Source: a virus. From it: a DNA stretch of 64,000 bases. Shown here piece after piece: positions 1-8,856 of this stretch. The notes beneath the pieces are model-generated. The model saw only the letters and a program-made list of their open reading frames with translations. It did no database searches and was not told where the DNA came from. Position numbers and translations under genes: made by a program. Each line of letters starts with the position of its first letter. The first letter of the stretch is position 1. The DNA lies in the IMG/VR virus record IMGVR_UViG_3300014720_000001, positions 124,001 through 188,000 of that record, one strand, 5' to 3'.

Positions 1-365
1 GCGTTTGCATACTGCGGATCGCCCCACCCCGTTTGCGGATCATCGGCGATCCACGGGTTGCCGGTAATAGGCGTGTCAGAGTTTTTATCGGCCTTTTGCC
101 ACGAGACCGTAATCGGATCTTCCCAACGGCCGGTTCTATAGGCATTAGCCGTAAATGTCGCGCTAAACGTGCACGACGCGTTTACGTCTGACGGATTTTG
201 CCCGATGCCAAAACCAGTCGTTTCGGGCGCGAGTACTGTCGGCCAGCTGGAACGAAGAAGGGCGTCGTTCGCTTCTTGCAGACCCCATACGCCGTTCGCG
301 CCAGAACGTTTCGGCAACGAGGTATCACGCGCACCGAAGCGCCCGCCAACACGACCGCGACTCAT
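1..365 (-). CDS. Tail-associated protein, N-terminal part (cut by window edge)
   Basis: The frame opens with ATG at 365 and runs off the left edge, so only the first 121 residues are visible. The start shares a base with the stop of the LamG gene upstream (TAATG) and has GAGGAG eight bases before it, so the two are translationally coupled. Residues 25-32 read GVWGLQEA and a Trp-Pro pair follows at 41-42, a pattern I associate with proteins next to phage tail fibres. The visible remainder is rich in Thr, Ser, Asn and Trp, as in beta-structured virion proteins. Function is inferred from position; the family is not identified. Confidence 0.7.
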   Translation of the reverse strand, partial: MSRGRVGGRFGARDTSLPKRSGANGVWGLQEANDALLRSSWPTVLAPETTGFGIGQNPSDVNASCTFSATFTANAYRTGRWEDPITVSWQKADKNSDTPITGNPWIADDPQTGWGDPQYAN

Positions 366-1369
366 TAGGCGATCTCCTCATACGAGCAAATGTAGTCGAG
401 CCGGTTATCCGCACTGGCAAAACAACTGATGCGGTCACCTTCTTCTAAATAAAGCGGATTCTCTTTTGATAATACAGCTAACGTGCCGCCGGCCGGAACT
501 GTGATTCTGTGCGCTATACGGCTTTCCGCGCCGATGAACGCACTCTGCGACGTTTTGATAACAGCCCCGCCAATACCTGTAATTGCATGCGGCGTCAACA
601 CGCTGTCCGTAAATGTCGTGGACCCATTTGCGCCGTCGGCGTGCATAAGCAGCACAGTGTTGGCGTTGTTATCTGGAAACGGCGCTGCCGGCGGCGTAAA
701 GTCACCGGAGTAGCGCGCAATCGTGCTGACGCGCAACTCTTCAAGATAACCATTCGCGTATTGTCCGTCCATGAGGCGGCCAATACGTGGATTATTATTG
801 TTTGCCGTGACTGTGCTTGTATTAACAAACGACACGCCGGTATCACGTATGCCGTCAACATAAAAACTTATGATGTTACTGGCACGACAAATAGCGACAT
901 GCGTCCAACGCTGCAGAAAGATTGGGATTGTTGAGTATTGTGTGCCGGGCGCATCAATCCACGCAAGGCGATAAAACCCGTTGTTTGTTACGTAAAATAA
1001 ATAACCCGTTTGATTTGCTGCCGCACGTGTTTCAAGCAAACAAAAATGATTAGGAAGTGAATCTAAGTACACCCATCCTTCAATTGTGAAATCGCCGGTA
1101 AACGTAAGCCCGGTATTGCTGTTCATCGTTAGATATCCGCTGTAGCCGTCAAAATACGCGGATGATGCGCCAGTAACGCCGCCGCGGCGCAGAACGGCAA
1201 TGACATCAGCATTTGCGGTGCCCGTAGTGTTACTGATTAACAGCGTGCCGACACGGAGCGATTTAAAACTGCCGCTTGGATTCAACAGCACATCAACGCC
1301 GTCAGCCGGAATTCTGCCTGTTACTGTCTTACCGTAAATCGCTGTTGTAGAAACAATGTTTGTCGGCAT
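365..1369 (-). CDS. LamG-like (concanavalin A fold) tail or adhesion protein
   Basis: 334 residues. ATG at 1369 is chosen because CGGAGG lies just upstream and the previous gene stops two bases before it; a longer frame exists but would invade that gene. Residues about 70-220 look like a LamG/jellyroll lectin domain: AYFDGYSGYL, FTIEGWVYLDS, a WTHVAICR strand, FYVDGIRD and YLEELRVS. A second short motif near 240, VLLMHADGANGS, is common in phage LamG proteins. It lies inside the fibre locus, so it probably sits on the tail and binds a surface glycan. The domain call is by pattern only; no ligand can be inferred. Confidence 0.85.
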   Translation of the reverse strand: MPTNIVSTTAIYGKTVTGRIPADGVDVLLNPSGSFKSLRVGTLLISNTTGTANADVIAVLRRGGVTGASSAYFDGYSGYLTMNSNTGLTFTGDFTIEGWVYLDSLPNHFCLLETRAAANQTGYLFYVTNNGFYRLAWIDAPGTQYSTIPIFLQRWTHVAICRASNIISFYVDGIRDTGVSFVNTSTVTANNNNPRIGRLMDGQYANGYLEELRVSTIARYSGDFTPPAAPFPDNNANTVLLMHADGANGSTTFTDSVLTPHAITGIGGAVIKTSQSAFIGAESRIAHRITVPAGGTLAVLSKENPLYLEEGDRISCFASADNRLDYICSYEEIA

Positions 1370-1370
1370 G

Positions 1371-3731
1371 TCATCCTCCGAGAATAAGTGCAGCCCAAAT
1401 TGAAGGCGGTCCGGGCGGGCCTGATGGGCCGCCGCTAGGACCTGTTGGCCCGGCAGGTCCTGTTGGACCAATCGGCCCAGACTCACCGGTTAAACCGCGT
1501 GCGGCATATACAGGAACACCGCCAATTAAAATAACAGAAGGGTCAGTAGTGGCTTCAACCTCGGGTGGCGGGCCTGCGACGCCTGTCGCGCCCGTTGGAC
1601 CAGTGGGTCCGGTAGCGCCTTGCGCAGCATATACCAACACGCCGTCAACATAAATAGAATCGGACGTCGGGCCTGCTGTAACTGTAAGCCCGGGACCTGT
1701 CGCGCCGGTCGCTCCGGTCGGGCCGTCGATGCCTGTAGCGCCAGTTACACCTGCACCTGTGGCGCCGGTCGCCCCGGCCACACCTGTTGAACCGCGTAAA
1801 CCGCTCGGACCAATTAATCCTGATGGTCCTGTTACGCCAGTCGCGCCTTTCGTACCGGTGGCGCCGATAGCGCCGGATATACCTATAGGCCCGCTGGGTC
1901 CAGCCGGACCTGTCGCGCCGCGCTCACCTTGAATGCCTTGCGGACCAGCTGGCCCAACAATACCGGTCGCACCAACGGGGCCTTGAATGCCGATAACGCC
2001 TTGCGGGCCTGTTGAACCCCGCGGGCCGGTCGCGCCAGTTACGCCGGTAGATCCTTGCGCACCTGTCGGGCCAGTTGAGCCCTGTACGCCAGACGGGCCG
2101 GTTGGTCCGTCAACACCTGTCGGGCCAGTTACGCCTGTTGCGCCAACGTTTCCTGTTAAACCTGTAACACCAGTTGCGCCTTGCGGCCCAAGAACGCGCC
2201 CAATGTTTTGCCAGCTCGTGCCGTTCCACGTATAAGCGACACCTTCGGTTGCGTTTGCAGGTAGATCTTCATCGGTTAAAGCGCCGGCGCCAATGATCCA
2301 CGTGTCGCCAATAACGGGTGTACCGGCGGGCGGCCAACTCTGTAGCGTACCGTAGAACCGAATACCGACACCGCTCGCACCTGTCGCGCCAGTGAGCCCA
2401 GTTGCCCCGGTTGTCCCCTGCTCGCCCTGCGGGCCAGTGTTGCCGGTTATACCTTGCGGTCCTTGCGGCCCGGTAGCGCCCTGCGGGCCAGTCACGCCGA
2501 TCACGCCCGACGGACCGCCGGGAACAAACAGCTGCCAGTCGCCGGTGTTGTCAGCCGGGCTGATGCCGGTAACAAGCGGATTATCTACGCGGATATAAAC
2601 TGAGTTATTGAACGCCGCAAGGTCGTTTTCTCTGTAATCGCTTTCACTTTGATAATCACCGGTCCAGAGAAAACCAGCGCCGGCCGCTCCTGTGGCGCCT
2701 GTGGCGCCGGTAACACCAACGAGTCCAGCTACACCTGTCGCGCCCTGTACACCGCTTGCACCTGTCGGTCCTGCGACGCCGGTAGCGCCCACAACCCCGC
2801 TTACACCTGTTACACCTGTTGCGCCCTGAACGCCACTGGCTCCAGTTGGGCCGGCAACACCGGTAGCGCCCACATTACCCTGCGCGCCTGTTGCGCCCTG
2901 CACGCCGCTTGCGCCAGTCGGACCCGCAACGCCAGTAGCGCCGGCCGGGCCCTGTAAACCTTGCGGACCAGAAATACCTTGAGTGCCTTGTGGGCCCTGC
3001 GGTCCCGATAAACCCTGTAAACCTTGCGCGCCAGTTGGGCCTTGGATGCCGGTTGCGCCCGTAGCGCCGGCAGGCCCTGTTAATCCTTGCACGCCAGTGG
3101 GGCCGGGCTCGCCTGTCGGACCAGTGGGGCCTGTCGTACCCTGAATACCTGTCGCGCCAGTTGCGCCGGCTACGCCAGTTGGCCCGGCGACGCCAGTCGA
3201 ACCAGCGAAACCGCGCGGGCCCGTTTCGCCCTGCGGTCCTGTAGCGCCGCTTGCGCCAGTCGGGCCGGCAATGCCAGACGCACCAGTAGTGCCTGCAGGG
3301 CCTGTCGCGCCTGTGGGGCCACGTACACCCGTGGCACCCGTAGGACCGCTGACGCCCGGCGTACCGGCTGTACCCTGCGCGCCAGTAGCACCTGTTGCGC
3401 CAGACGCGCCAGCTGTTCCAGCAACGCCGGTCGCCCCGCTGGCGCCCGCTGGGCCGTCTACGCCCGTTGCACCTCTCGGCCCTGACGGACCCATGGCGCC
3501 GACCATACCGGCTACGCCTTGCGGCCCTGTCGCGCCAGCCGGGCCTACAGCACCTGTTGCGCCTTGCGGGCCTGTGGCGCCCTGCGAAAAGATATTTAAA
3601 GCAGCCAGCAGATTGCCGACTGTGGTTTTTTTCGTAGTGGGAAGCTCTGCCTGCTGATCGACAATTGCGATTAAATCGTCAGCGCCCGGTATTGGTTTAC
3701 TGGGCAGGTCAGATATGCGCTTTTTAGCCAT
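1371..3731 (-). CDS. Collagen-like tail fibre protein
   Basis: 786 residues, mostly Gly-X-Y triplets with frequent GATG, GPTG and GPQG units, expected to form a trimeric triple-helical shaft. The first 50 residues ([20 protein letters not shown], then LLAALNIF) are non-collagenous and match the start of the protein at 16316-16747, so they are probably an attachment domain. The shaft is broken by two globular islands at roughly residues 350-407 ([13 protein letters not shown]) and 454-512 ([12 protein letters not shown]), which resemble small beta-rich binding modules. Near the C-terminus two related inserts appear, [12 protein letters not shown] and [12 protein letters not shown]. The gene overlaps neither neighbour. 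Confidence 0.92.
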   Translation of the reverse strand: MAKKRISDLPSKPIPGADDLIAIVDQQAELPTTKKTTVGNLLAALNIFSQGATGPQGATGAVGPAGATGPQGVAGMVGAMGPSGPRGATGVDGPAGASGATGVAGTAGASGATGATGAQGTAGTPGVSGPTGATGVRGPTGATGPAGTTGASGIAGPTGASGATGPQGETGPRGFAGSTGVAGPTGVAGATGATGIQGTTGPTGPTGEPGPTGVQGLTGPAGATGATGIQGPTGAQGLQGLSGPQGPQGTQGISGPQGLQGPAGATGVAGPTGASGVQGATGAQGNVGATGVAGPTGASGVQGATGVTGVSGVVGATGVAGPTGASGVQGATGVAGLVGVTGATGATGAAGAGFLWTGDYQSESDYRENDLAAFNNSVYIRVDNPLVTGISPADNTGDWQLFVPGGPSGVIGVTGPQGATGPQGPQGITGNTGPQGEQGTTGATGLTGATGASGVGIRFYGTLQSWPPAGTPVIGDTWIIGAGALTDEDLPANATEGVAYTWNGTSWQNIGRVLGPQGATGVTGLTGNVGATGVTGPTGVDGPTGPSGVQGSTGPTGAQGSTGVTGATGPRGSTGPQGVIGIQGPVGATGIVGPAGPQGIQGERGATGPAGPSGPIGISGAIGATGTKGATGVTGPSGLIGPSGLRGSTGVAGATGATGAGVTGATGIDGPTGATGATGPGLTVTAGPTSDSIYVDGVLVYAAQGATGPTGPTGATGVAGPPPEVEATTDPSVILIGGVPVYAARGLTGESGPIGPTGPAGPTGPSGGPSGPPGPPSIWAALILGG

Positions 3732-3786
3732 CGTGCTATCCCTGCAGACAGAATGCCTGCCCTATAAAATAGCATATTCAGGCCAA

Positions 3787-4050
3787 TCAGTCGCCGAGTG
3801 TTTTATCCACGTCTTGAAACAGTTTGCTAAGCCGATAGTCGCTGTCGTAACGGGAGTAAGACCGCCGGCGCAGCCTGTGAATTTGCCAGCTGCGGCGGGG
3901 ATAAAACCGATACCGGCGAAAGCGCAACGTGTGATAGTGCCGGCGGTCTAATTTGGGCCACGCGTTATACCAGTAAATCTTTCGCGCGGCCCAGTGCAGC
4001 ACAGCGCCTACGACAGCGCCCGTTAGAAAACACAACACGAGCGGCAGCAT
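3787..4050 (-). CDS. Small membrane protein with Arg-rich tail
   Basis: 87 residues from ATG 4050, which has GGAG seven bases upstream; a longer frame exists but has no better start. Residues 1-22 (MLPLVLCFLTGAVVGAVLHW) form one hydrophobic segment, followed by a strongly basic, aromatic tail (RFRRYRFYPRRSWQIHRLRRR). A single N-terminal membrane anchor with a cytoplasmic basic domain is predicted. It lies between fibre genes next to another small membrane gene. A lysis role (holin or pinholin) is possible from this pairing but the sequence does not show it. Confidence 0.65.
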   Translation of the reverse strand: MLPLVLCFLTGAVVGAVLHWAARKIYWYNAWPKLDRRHYHTLRFRRYRFYPRRSWQIHRLRRRSYSRYDSDYRLSKLFQDVDKTLGD

Positions 4051-4072
4051 TACAAACTCCTGTGGAACTATG

Positions 4073-4219
4073 TTAACGAGACGCGGCGTAATACATGCCG
4101 ACGTTGCTGAGCGCGTAACCGAAAAAAGCAAGCGCAAGGCCGGGGTTGTTACGGCGCCATTGCTCACCAGCGCAGTACAGGTATACCAGCGCGACACCTA
4201 GAAGCAACCAGCCACTCAT
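4073..4219 (-). CDS. Tiny membrane protein (48 aa)
   Basis: Starts MSGWLLLGVALVYLYCAGEQ and ends GMYYAASR. It has two hydrophobic stretches (residues 3-17 and about 28-46) around a short polar turn (EQWRRNNPG), consistent with a two-pass hairpin membrane protein with both ends on one side. It sits 22 bases before the 87-residue membrane protein gene in the same direction. The SD sequence is weak (TTGAAAG). Candidate holin-like protein by size and topology only. Confidence 0.6.
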   Translation of the reverse strand: MSGWLLLGVALVYLYCAGEQWRRNNPGLALAFFGYALSNVGMYYAASR

Positions 4220-4240
4220 AGCTTTCAACTAGATCCGTTG

Positions 4241-4642
4241 TTAGAGCGTTGCGGCTTCACGAAACGCCTGATCGAGTTGCAGTTCAGTCATACCTAATGC
4301 CTGCGCCATAGGTACGAGCCACGGATGCGCGCGCTCAACGTAGGGCGCATATTCCCATTCCACGCGCACGCTGTCACGCGTTTGTTGGTCGGGAATAGCG
4401 TCAATGGCTGTTTCAACTGTCGCGAGAGAAATACCGTTGCGGACGAGCCACAAACGAATCTGACGCGCCGATACGGATTCTGGTACAGGAGAATTGTCGG
4501 GCGCGTATTCCCAACCTTCTGGTAGTTCGTCGTTTGGTACGGCTGTGCAACCTTCCGGCGGCTGCCAACCTTCCGGCACATCAAGCCGCACAAACGTCAC
4601 GACTTTGCCGGCGCTGTTCAAGATTGCAAGTGAGTCTGCCAT
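4241..4642 (-). CDS. Phage tail-region protein of unknown function
   Basis: 133 residues. ATG 4642 is preceded by GGAG six bases away, embedded in the end of the upstream fibre gene. The N-terminal half is Pro/Glu/Trp-rich (VPEGWQPPEGC, ELPEGWEYAPD). The C-terminal half is helical, with IRLWLVRNGISLATVE, VEWEYAPYVERAHPW and LGMTELQLDQAFREA. I recognise this C-terminal pattern (short helical domain with VEWEYA and a final LG-x-QLDxLFRxA) from small proteins encoded next to tail fibres in many phages and prophages. The role is unknown; a chaperone or assembly factor for the adjacent fibre is plausible. Confidence 0.8.
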   Translation of the reverse strand: MADSLAILNSAGKVVTFVRLDVPEGWQPPEGCTAVPNDELPEGWEYAPDNSPVPESVSARQIRLWLVRNGISLATVETAIDAIPDQQTRDSVRVEWEYAPYVERAHPWLVPMAQALGMTELQLDQAFREAATL

Positions 4643-4644
4643 TG

Positions 4645-5976
4645 TTAACTCCACACCGTGATACGCACATATCCGTTTGACCCGTTACCACCAGCACCGG
4701 AATTAAATCCGTTGGCAGACGCACCGCCTCCGCAGCCGCCATAACCAAAACCTACTGCGTTAGCTCCAGCAATTGCCGCAGCCGACGAAGATGCCGCGCC
4801 GCCGGAAATAGTTGCGCCAATTTGCGTTGTAGACGCAAAAAAAGTCGCCGGCAGCGTTAACGCTCCTACAGCGTACGCGACGCTGGCGCCGTCAAGGGAG
4901 CCGCCGGCTACGCCGCCTAAAACAGTATTACCTGTGACTGATATACCGCTGGGATAATTCCCCAACGCGCTCAGCGCTGCAGCCTGACCAGATGTGCCGC
5001 GGTAGGTGACAATACGGTTGCTAACAGCTGTACCAGCAGTACCCGCCGTAGTCGAGCCACCGCCTCCGCCCAGTCCAAGCTCTGCTGTAAATACGGAAGA
5101 GCTACTGCTATTAAATGTTACAGTTGTTTGAGAACCGTTACCGCCGTTATTTCCGTTTGTGTCGTCCGCGGTGACGGCCGCGCCGCCAGCGCCAGCCGAA
5201 CCAACCGTGATTGAAATAGCTGTTTGAACTAATGACGCTAAAACGGTGGTGTGTATTACGCCGCCGGAACCGCCGCCGCCACCACCATAACGCGCTGTGC
5301 CGGCCGCTCCGCGCCTGCCGCTCCCACCGCCGCCACCACCACCAATCATAAAAAATTCAACAAGTTTGGCGCCAGCAGGCAGCGACCACGTATAAGCACC
5401 AGCGCTGCCGGTTGCCGTTGCCGGGGCGCTGGACGTGGTGAATTCAAAAATTTGCGCTTTTGTGATCGTAACAGCACCGTTGCTGCCGTCGACGCTAGTA
5501 ACCGGCGGCGCGTCCACACGCCACACAGCGCTGGTTGCGTCATACACAATGCGAGCGGCGCCGTTTGGATTCAAAACAAAATTACCAGCCCACGCGGTCG
5601 AAAATCGATTTCCCGCTGAACTGTTAGATGAATTGTGCGCTAAAGTGATCGCGTTAGATCCAACATTAACCAACGTTTCAGTTTGTCCGTCATATCCCGC
5701 AACAACGCCTGAAATTGTGACGGGCGTCGAGGCCGTAAAGCGAAAGATGTCGGCTGTGGTTGGGAGCGCGTAATTGTTTTGATCGGCCGCAAGCGCTGTG
5801 GGGCTGTTTACCAGCGGGTCAGTAGAATAACGAAGAGAATTCCATGCCGTTGTGCCGTCGCCGATTTTGACTTTGCGCGTGTCAGTTTCAAAACCCGGTT
5901 CGCCAGCGGCGAGCGTCAAATTTAGCGCCGCCATGCTGGCCGCTGTGCCGCGCTTAAGTTGAATCTGTGTGGGCAT
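4645..5976 (-). CDS. Glycine-rich tail fibre/adhesin with MTD-type N-terminal domain
   Basis: 443 residues. The first 50 (MPTQIQLKRGTAASMAALN, then AGEPGFETDTRKVKIGDG, TAWNSLRY) match the short N-terminal domain that precedes phage receptor-binding proteins (major tropism determinant N-terminal type). The centre is Thr/Ser/Ala-rich beta structure. The C-terminal 220 residues contain polyglycine runs (GGGGGGGSGRRG, YGGGGGGSGG, LGLGGGGGS, GYGGCGGGAS), as in glycine-rich adhesins of phage tips. AAGGAA precedes the start by about nine bases. Likely a receptor-binding fibre. No reverse transcriptase or template repeat is visible, so a diversity-generating element is not supported. Confidence 0.88.
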   Translation of the reverse strand: MPTQIQLKRGTAASMAALNLTLAAGEPGFETDTRKVKIGDGTTAWNSLRYSTDPLVNSPTALAADQNNYALPTTADIFRFTASTPVTISGVVAGYDGQTETLVNVGSNAITLAHNSSNSSAGNRFSTAWAGNFVLNPNGAARIVYDATSAVWRVDAPPVTSVDGSNGAVTITKAQIFEFTTSSAPATATGSAGAYTWSLPAGAKLVEFFMIGGGGGGGSGRRGAAGTARYGGGGGGSGGVIHTTVLASLVQTAISITVGSAGAGGAAVTADDTNGNNGGNGSQTTVTFNSSSSSVFTAELGLGGGGGSTTAGTAGTAVSNRIVTYRGTSGQAAALSALGNYPSGISVTGNTVLGGVAGGSLDGASVAYAVGALTLPATFFASTTQIGATISGGAASSSAAAIAGANAVGFGYGGCGGGASANGFNSGAGGNGSNGYVRITVWS

Positions 5977-6020
5977 GGGTATTTTCCTTGAACGGGTTTT
6001 ATTCTATCAATTTGCGGGAA

Positions 6021-6038
6021 GGCGGTAAATAAACCGCC
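6021..6038. repeat. Short perfect inverted repeat between fibre genes
   Basis: GGCGGT (6021-6026) and ACCGCC (6033-6038) are perfect complements around a six-base A/T loop, within the 73 bp gap between two fibre genes. On the transcribed strand the hairpin is followed by TTCCCGC rather than a run of T, so it is a weak terminator at best. It may stabilise an mRNA end. Confidence 0.45.
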
Positions 6039-6049
6039 AACGACACAAA

Positions 6050-8626
6050 CTACTGTCCTCGGTTTAATGTGTTGCGAAAAGTTACAAGTGCGTCATGGTA
6101 AGCGGTGCGCCCCTCTGCTGTTGTAAACGCGGCGCCAAGAGAATACGAATCAATCCAATGAGGGCTGTAGCCAACAAAACCCGTACCAGTCTGCTCGCCG
6201 GTAAAAACATAAAACTGCGTTGTTTCTGTTGACACATATGCCCCCGCGCCGCCGCCAAACGCGCCTAAATCAATATTTCTTGCAAAACTTTGCAGTACTG
6301 AACCATTGGCGGTTTGCGCTAAAAACTGCGTGCGCCCCGTTGCCGGTGCCGCAGACCCTGTAGGTTGAAACCCAACGCTAAACAAAGCCACGCGGGGCCG
6401 ACTAACGCTGTTTGAGGTTGGCGTGTAAACAGCTTCTAACGCTAACGAGTTTGATAAATTAGCGCGAGACGAAAGTTGATGCGTAATGCCTTCTGTTGTG
6501 GGCAAAAAACTGACAAACATGTGAACGAGATTTGACCCAAGAAACGTCATCGGCAAACCCGTAGCAAGGTATTTGCTGCTGCCGTTGCCTTTCAGGCCGC
6601 CGCTTGAGCCGCGTTCATTGTAATCAGTTGCAAGAAAATTAACATTTGTGTCTGTCGTGTTTCCAAATTGCGTACCGCTCAAACTTGGACCACGATACAG
6701 CGGCGTTAAACAGGCTTGCAAATTAGTCCCACAGAACAAGTTAAGCCGATAAAACCGATCACGAATACCGGCGGCGTCGATGGCGTTGCAAAACGTGTTG
6801 ACAGCGTTGGCGGTGCTTTGCGACACAGTACCGCCGTTTGCGTACGCGCGGTTAATCCAACTTTGAGCGTCGGCATTTGCCACGATTGGCGGCGCAATTG
6901 AAATACCCCAGCGGTCGGCCAAGTACCGCACGACTGCTGTACGCTCTGCAACTGACACTACGCGCTGAAACGCAATTAACTCACAAATATGTCCCGTAAA
7001 ACTATTGGTGCCGCCGTCTGACGAGCCAAGACTTGTTACAAAATTTGCTAAACCAAAATTACCACCATTACCGAGCGCAGACGCCGGTGTTGGTGTGATA
7101 TCTGCGCCATTAAAAAGTAACGTAACGCTAACGGGGGTTGTTGTCGTTGCGGTTTTTTGCACGACATATATTTGCGCAGCATTATTATGCACCGGAAACG
7201 CGGGTGTTGCGCCGGCATGATACCAATATAAAGCTGATGCGCCGCCAAACGTTTGAGACAGCAACGCGTACTCAAACGTCGGGCCGCGGTAACCAATCGC
7301 CACGCGACCCGCTATACCAGATGTTTGAGTTGTCTCACGAATAACAACAAACACAGAGAACAACTCATTGTTGTTCGCTGGCATGTTTGAAATTGCTAGC
7401 CGCTGTGCGTTTGCGGCCGTAGAAGAACCCGTGAACAACAGCGTATTTCTATTGTTCGCCGCCACTGCTCTTATTGGCCTGTTCGCTGCTGTTGGTTGCG
7501 TCGCATGCCTGTTATTGCCAGATTTGTCGAGCCACGCACCAACGGGGTCGCTTGTCGCGCTGGCGGTGACTGTACTGTGAACGTTAGATACGCCCCATTT
7601 TGCCGCAAGATATTTTTCTACGCGCACACGGTCTTGCGTAGACAGCGCCGCGCTGTAAGCAATAACTTCAGCGATGTCGCCGTTTAGCGGGTGCGGGTAC
7701 GCGTTGCCGCCTGCGCCGTCACTCGTACTAATACTGCCAATAACAAAGCCATTGTTTGTTGGGCTACTTGAAAAAGTAAATGAGTTGTCAATAGCTATTT
7801 GCGCGGCACCAACATTGCGTAACTCAGCAATTGCAGACGCCGATGAAATTAAAAGTGACGTAATAAACGTGCCTAACGTATCGGTTGTTGCGCCGACGCC
7901 CGGATACATAGTCGTGCTTGATCCGCCTAAAGCGCGAATTGCCGCGCTGTTAGAATTTGTTGTCAAACAAAAAAGGCTGTCACTGTCGTACGAGTTTGTG
8001 GCTGGTTTAGAAAGAGAAAACAAACCACCGTCGGCTTGTGTGTTGTCTTTTCGCGCTACAACGAACAACGTCACGGGGCGAACAAAATTTGCCGCAGACG
8101 CGTCGTAGTTTAAGCGGTCGTTACTGCCGTCGAAACGGATAACGGATTTCGAATTTAAACTGTTTGTAACTAACGTAGGGCGTAAATTTGTATTTGTTTG
8201 CGTTACGTGCCGTGTGCCTCCGCTTTTATCTTGCCAGCGCGCTACCGTGCCGCCGTTAACAACTTGACTCCCGCCGCTCGTTGCGTCAAACATGGTCGTT
8301 GTGTCGGCACCGTCAAGCCACAAAATACAGTTGGCGATGTCCAAAGGGCTCGTCGCAGCGGAGAAATTTGCGGCTTCTGTTTGATACAAAGTAGAAGTAT
8401 CAGACGAGTCGAGCCACAGCGCCAGATTAGATATGTTTAACGGCGTAAACTGCTCGCCGCCGTCTGCCACGCTAGGCTCTGTCAATTCCACGACAGTCCC
8501 AGCGGTTGTGCGCGTGTAGGCTTTTCCGTCGGCCGTGTTGAGCGCAATTTCGCCCACGGTCAACTGAGAAGCCAGCGGTGCAATACCGGCGTTGGCGTTG
8601 CGTTTATGATAGATATTATTCGGCAT
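6050..8626 (-). CDS. Multidomain tail fibre: adaptor, two LamG-like units, one DAQDW-type module
   Basis: 858 residues. The adaptor (MPNNIYHKRNANAGIAPLAS, then GEIALNTADGKAYT) is shared with the next three fibre genes. Two LamG-like units follow, each opening with a LALWLDSSD or CILWLDGAD motif and closing with IAEVIAY...VRVEKYLAAKWGV or ICELIAF...YLADRWGI. The C-terminal 270 residues form the repeated module (DAQSWINRAYANGGTVSQ, IRDRFYRLNLFCG, LYRGPSLSGTQFGNTTDTN). The start overlaps the 76-residue gene upstream by 11 bases. Probably an alternative or branched receptor-binding fibre. Confidence 0.9.
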   Translation of the reverse strand: MPNNIYHKRNANAGIAPLASQLTVGEIALNTADGKAYTRTTAGTVVELTEPSVADGGEQFTPLNISNLALWLDSSDTSTLYQTEAANFSAATSPLDIANCILWLDGADTTTMFDATSGGSQVVNGGTVARWQDKSGGTRHVTQTNTNLRPTLVTNSLNSKSVIRFDGSNDRLNYDASAANFVRPVTLFVVARKDNTQADGGLFSLSKPATNSYDSDSLFCLTTNSNSAAIRALGGSSTTMYPGVGATTDTLGTFITSLLISSASAIAELRNVGAAQIAIDNSFTFSSSPTNNGFVIGSISTSDGAGGNAYPHPLNGDIAEVIAYSAALSTQDRVRVEKYLAAKWGVSNVHSTVTASATSDPVGAWLDKSGNNRHATQPTAANRPIRAVAANNRNTLLFTGSSTAANAQRLAISNMPANNNELFSVFVVIRETTQTSGIAGRVAIGYRGPTFEYALLSQTFGGASALYWYHAGATPAFPVHNNAAQIYVVQKTATTTTPVSVTLLFNGADITPTPASALGNGGNFGLANFVTSLGSSDGGTNSFTGHICELIAFQRVVSVAERTAVVRYLADRWGISIAPPIVANADAQSWINRAYANGGTVSQSTANAVNTFCNAIDAAGIRDRFYRLNLFCGTNLQACLTPLYRGPSLSGTQFGNTTDTNVNFLATDYNERGSSGGLKGNGSSKYLATGLPMTFLGSNLVHMFVSFLPTTEGITHQLSSRANLSNSLALEAVYTPTSNSVSRPRVALFSVGFQPTGSAAPATGRTQFLAQTANGSVLQSFARNIDLGAFGGGAGAYVSTETTQFYVFTGEQTGTGFVGYSPHWIDSYSLGAAFTTAEGRTAYHDALVTFRNTLNRGQ

Positions 8627-8846
8627 CTTCCACGCTGCTCTGTTTGGGCTGCTCGTCGGTTGGAGTCAGGGTCGCCAGCCATTCGCCATAGGTTTCCCAC
8701 GTCTGGCCGGGGCCGCAGTCTGTCAGTAGGTCAGCGCCAACAAGCATGCTGCCCTGCTCACCTTCAACGGCTTGGATCTGCCGGTCAGTGTGGTGGGTGT
8801 TTAATTCTGCAAGAACGTCAAGATCAGGAACGATAAGCCAGTTCAT
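8616..8846 (-). CDS. Small fibre-associated protein, unknown
   Basis: 76 residues starting MNWLIVPDLDVLAELN. GAGGAGA lies six bases before ATG 8846. The protein is acidic and Thr/Gln-rich, with a WETYGEWLATL segment near residue 55. It is inserted between two large fibre genes and overlaps the downstream start by 11 bases, so it is probably translated with it. Small proteins in this position are sometimes fibre chaperones or anchors, but nothing in the sequence proves that. Confidence 0.75.
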   Translation of the reverse strand: MNWLIVPDLDVLAELNTHHTDRQIQAVEGEQGSMLVGADLLTDCGPGQTWETYGEWLATLTPTDEQPKQSSVEDAE

Positions 8847-8856
8847 AGGGTTCTCC

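Noticed and set aside
1360-3657. Many plus-strand proline-rich open frames opposite the collagen-like gene
   Set aside because: They are the antisense mirror of Gly-X-Y codons (Gly codons read as Pro on the other strand), have no SD and no independent domain; explained by the fibre gene.
1371-3731. CRISPR-like repetition
   Set aside because: The repeats are 9-base Gly-X-Y codon patterns within one open frame, not spaced identical repeats with unique spacers.
4645-5976. Diversity-generating retroelement
   Set aside because: No reverse transcriptase and no adenine-rich template repeat seen in the window; only an adaptor-domain resemblance.
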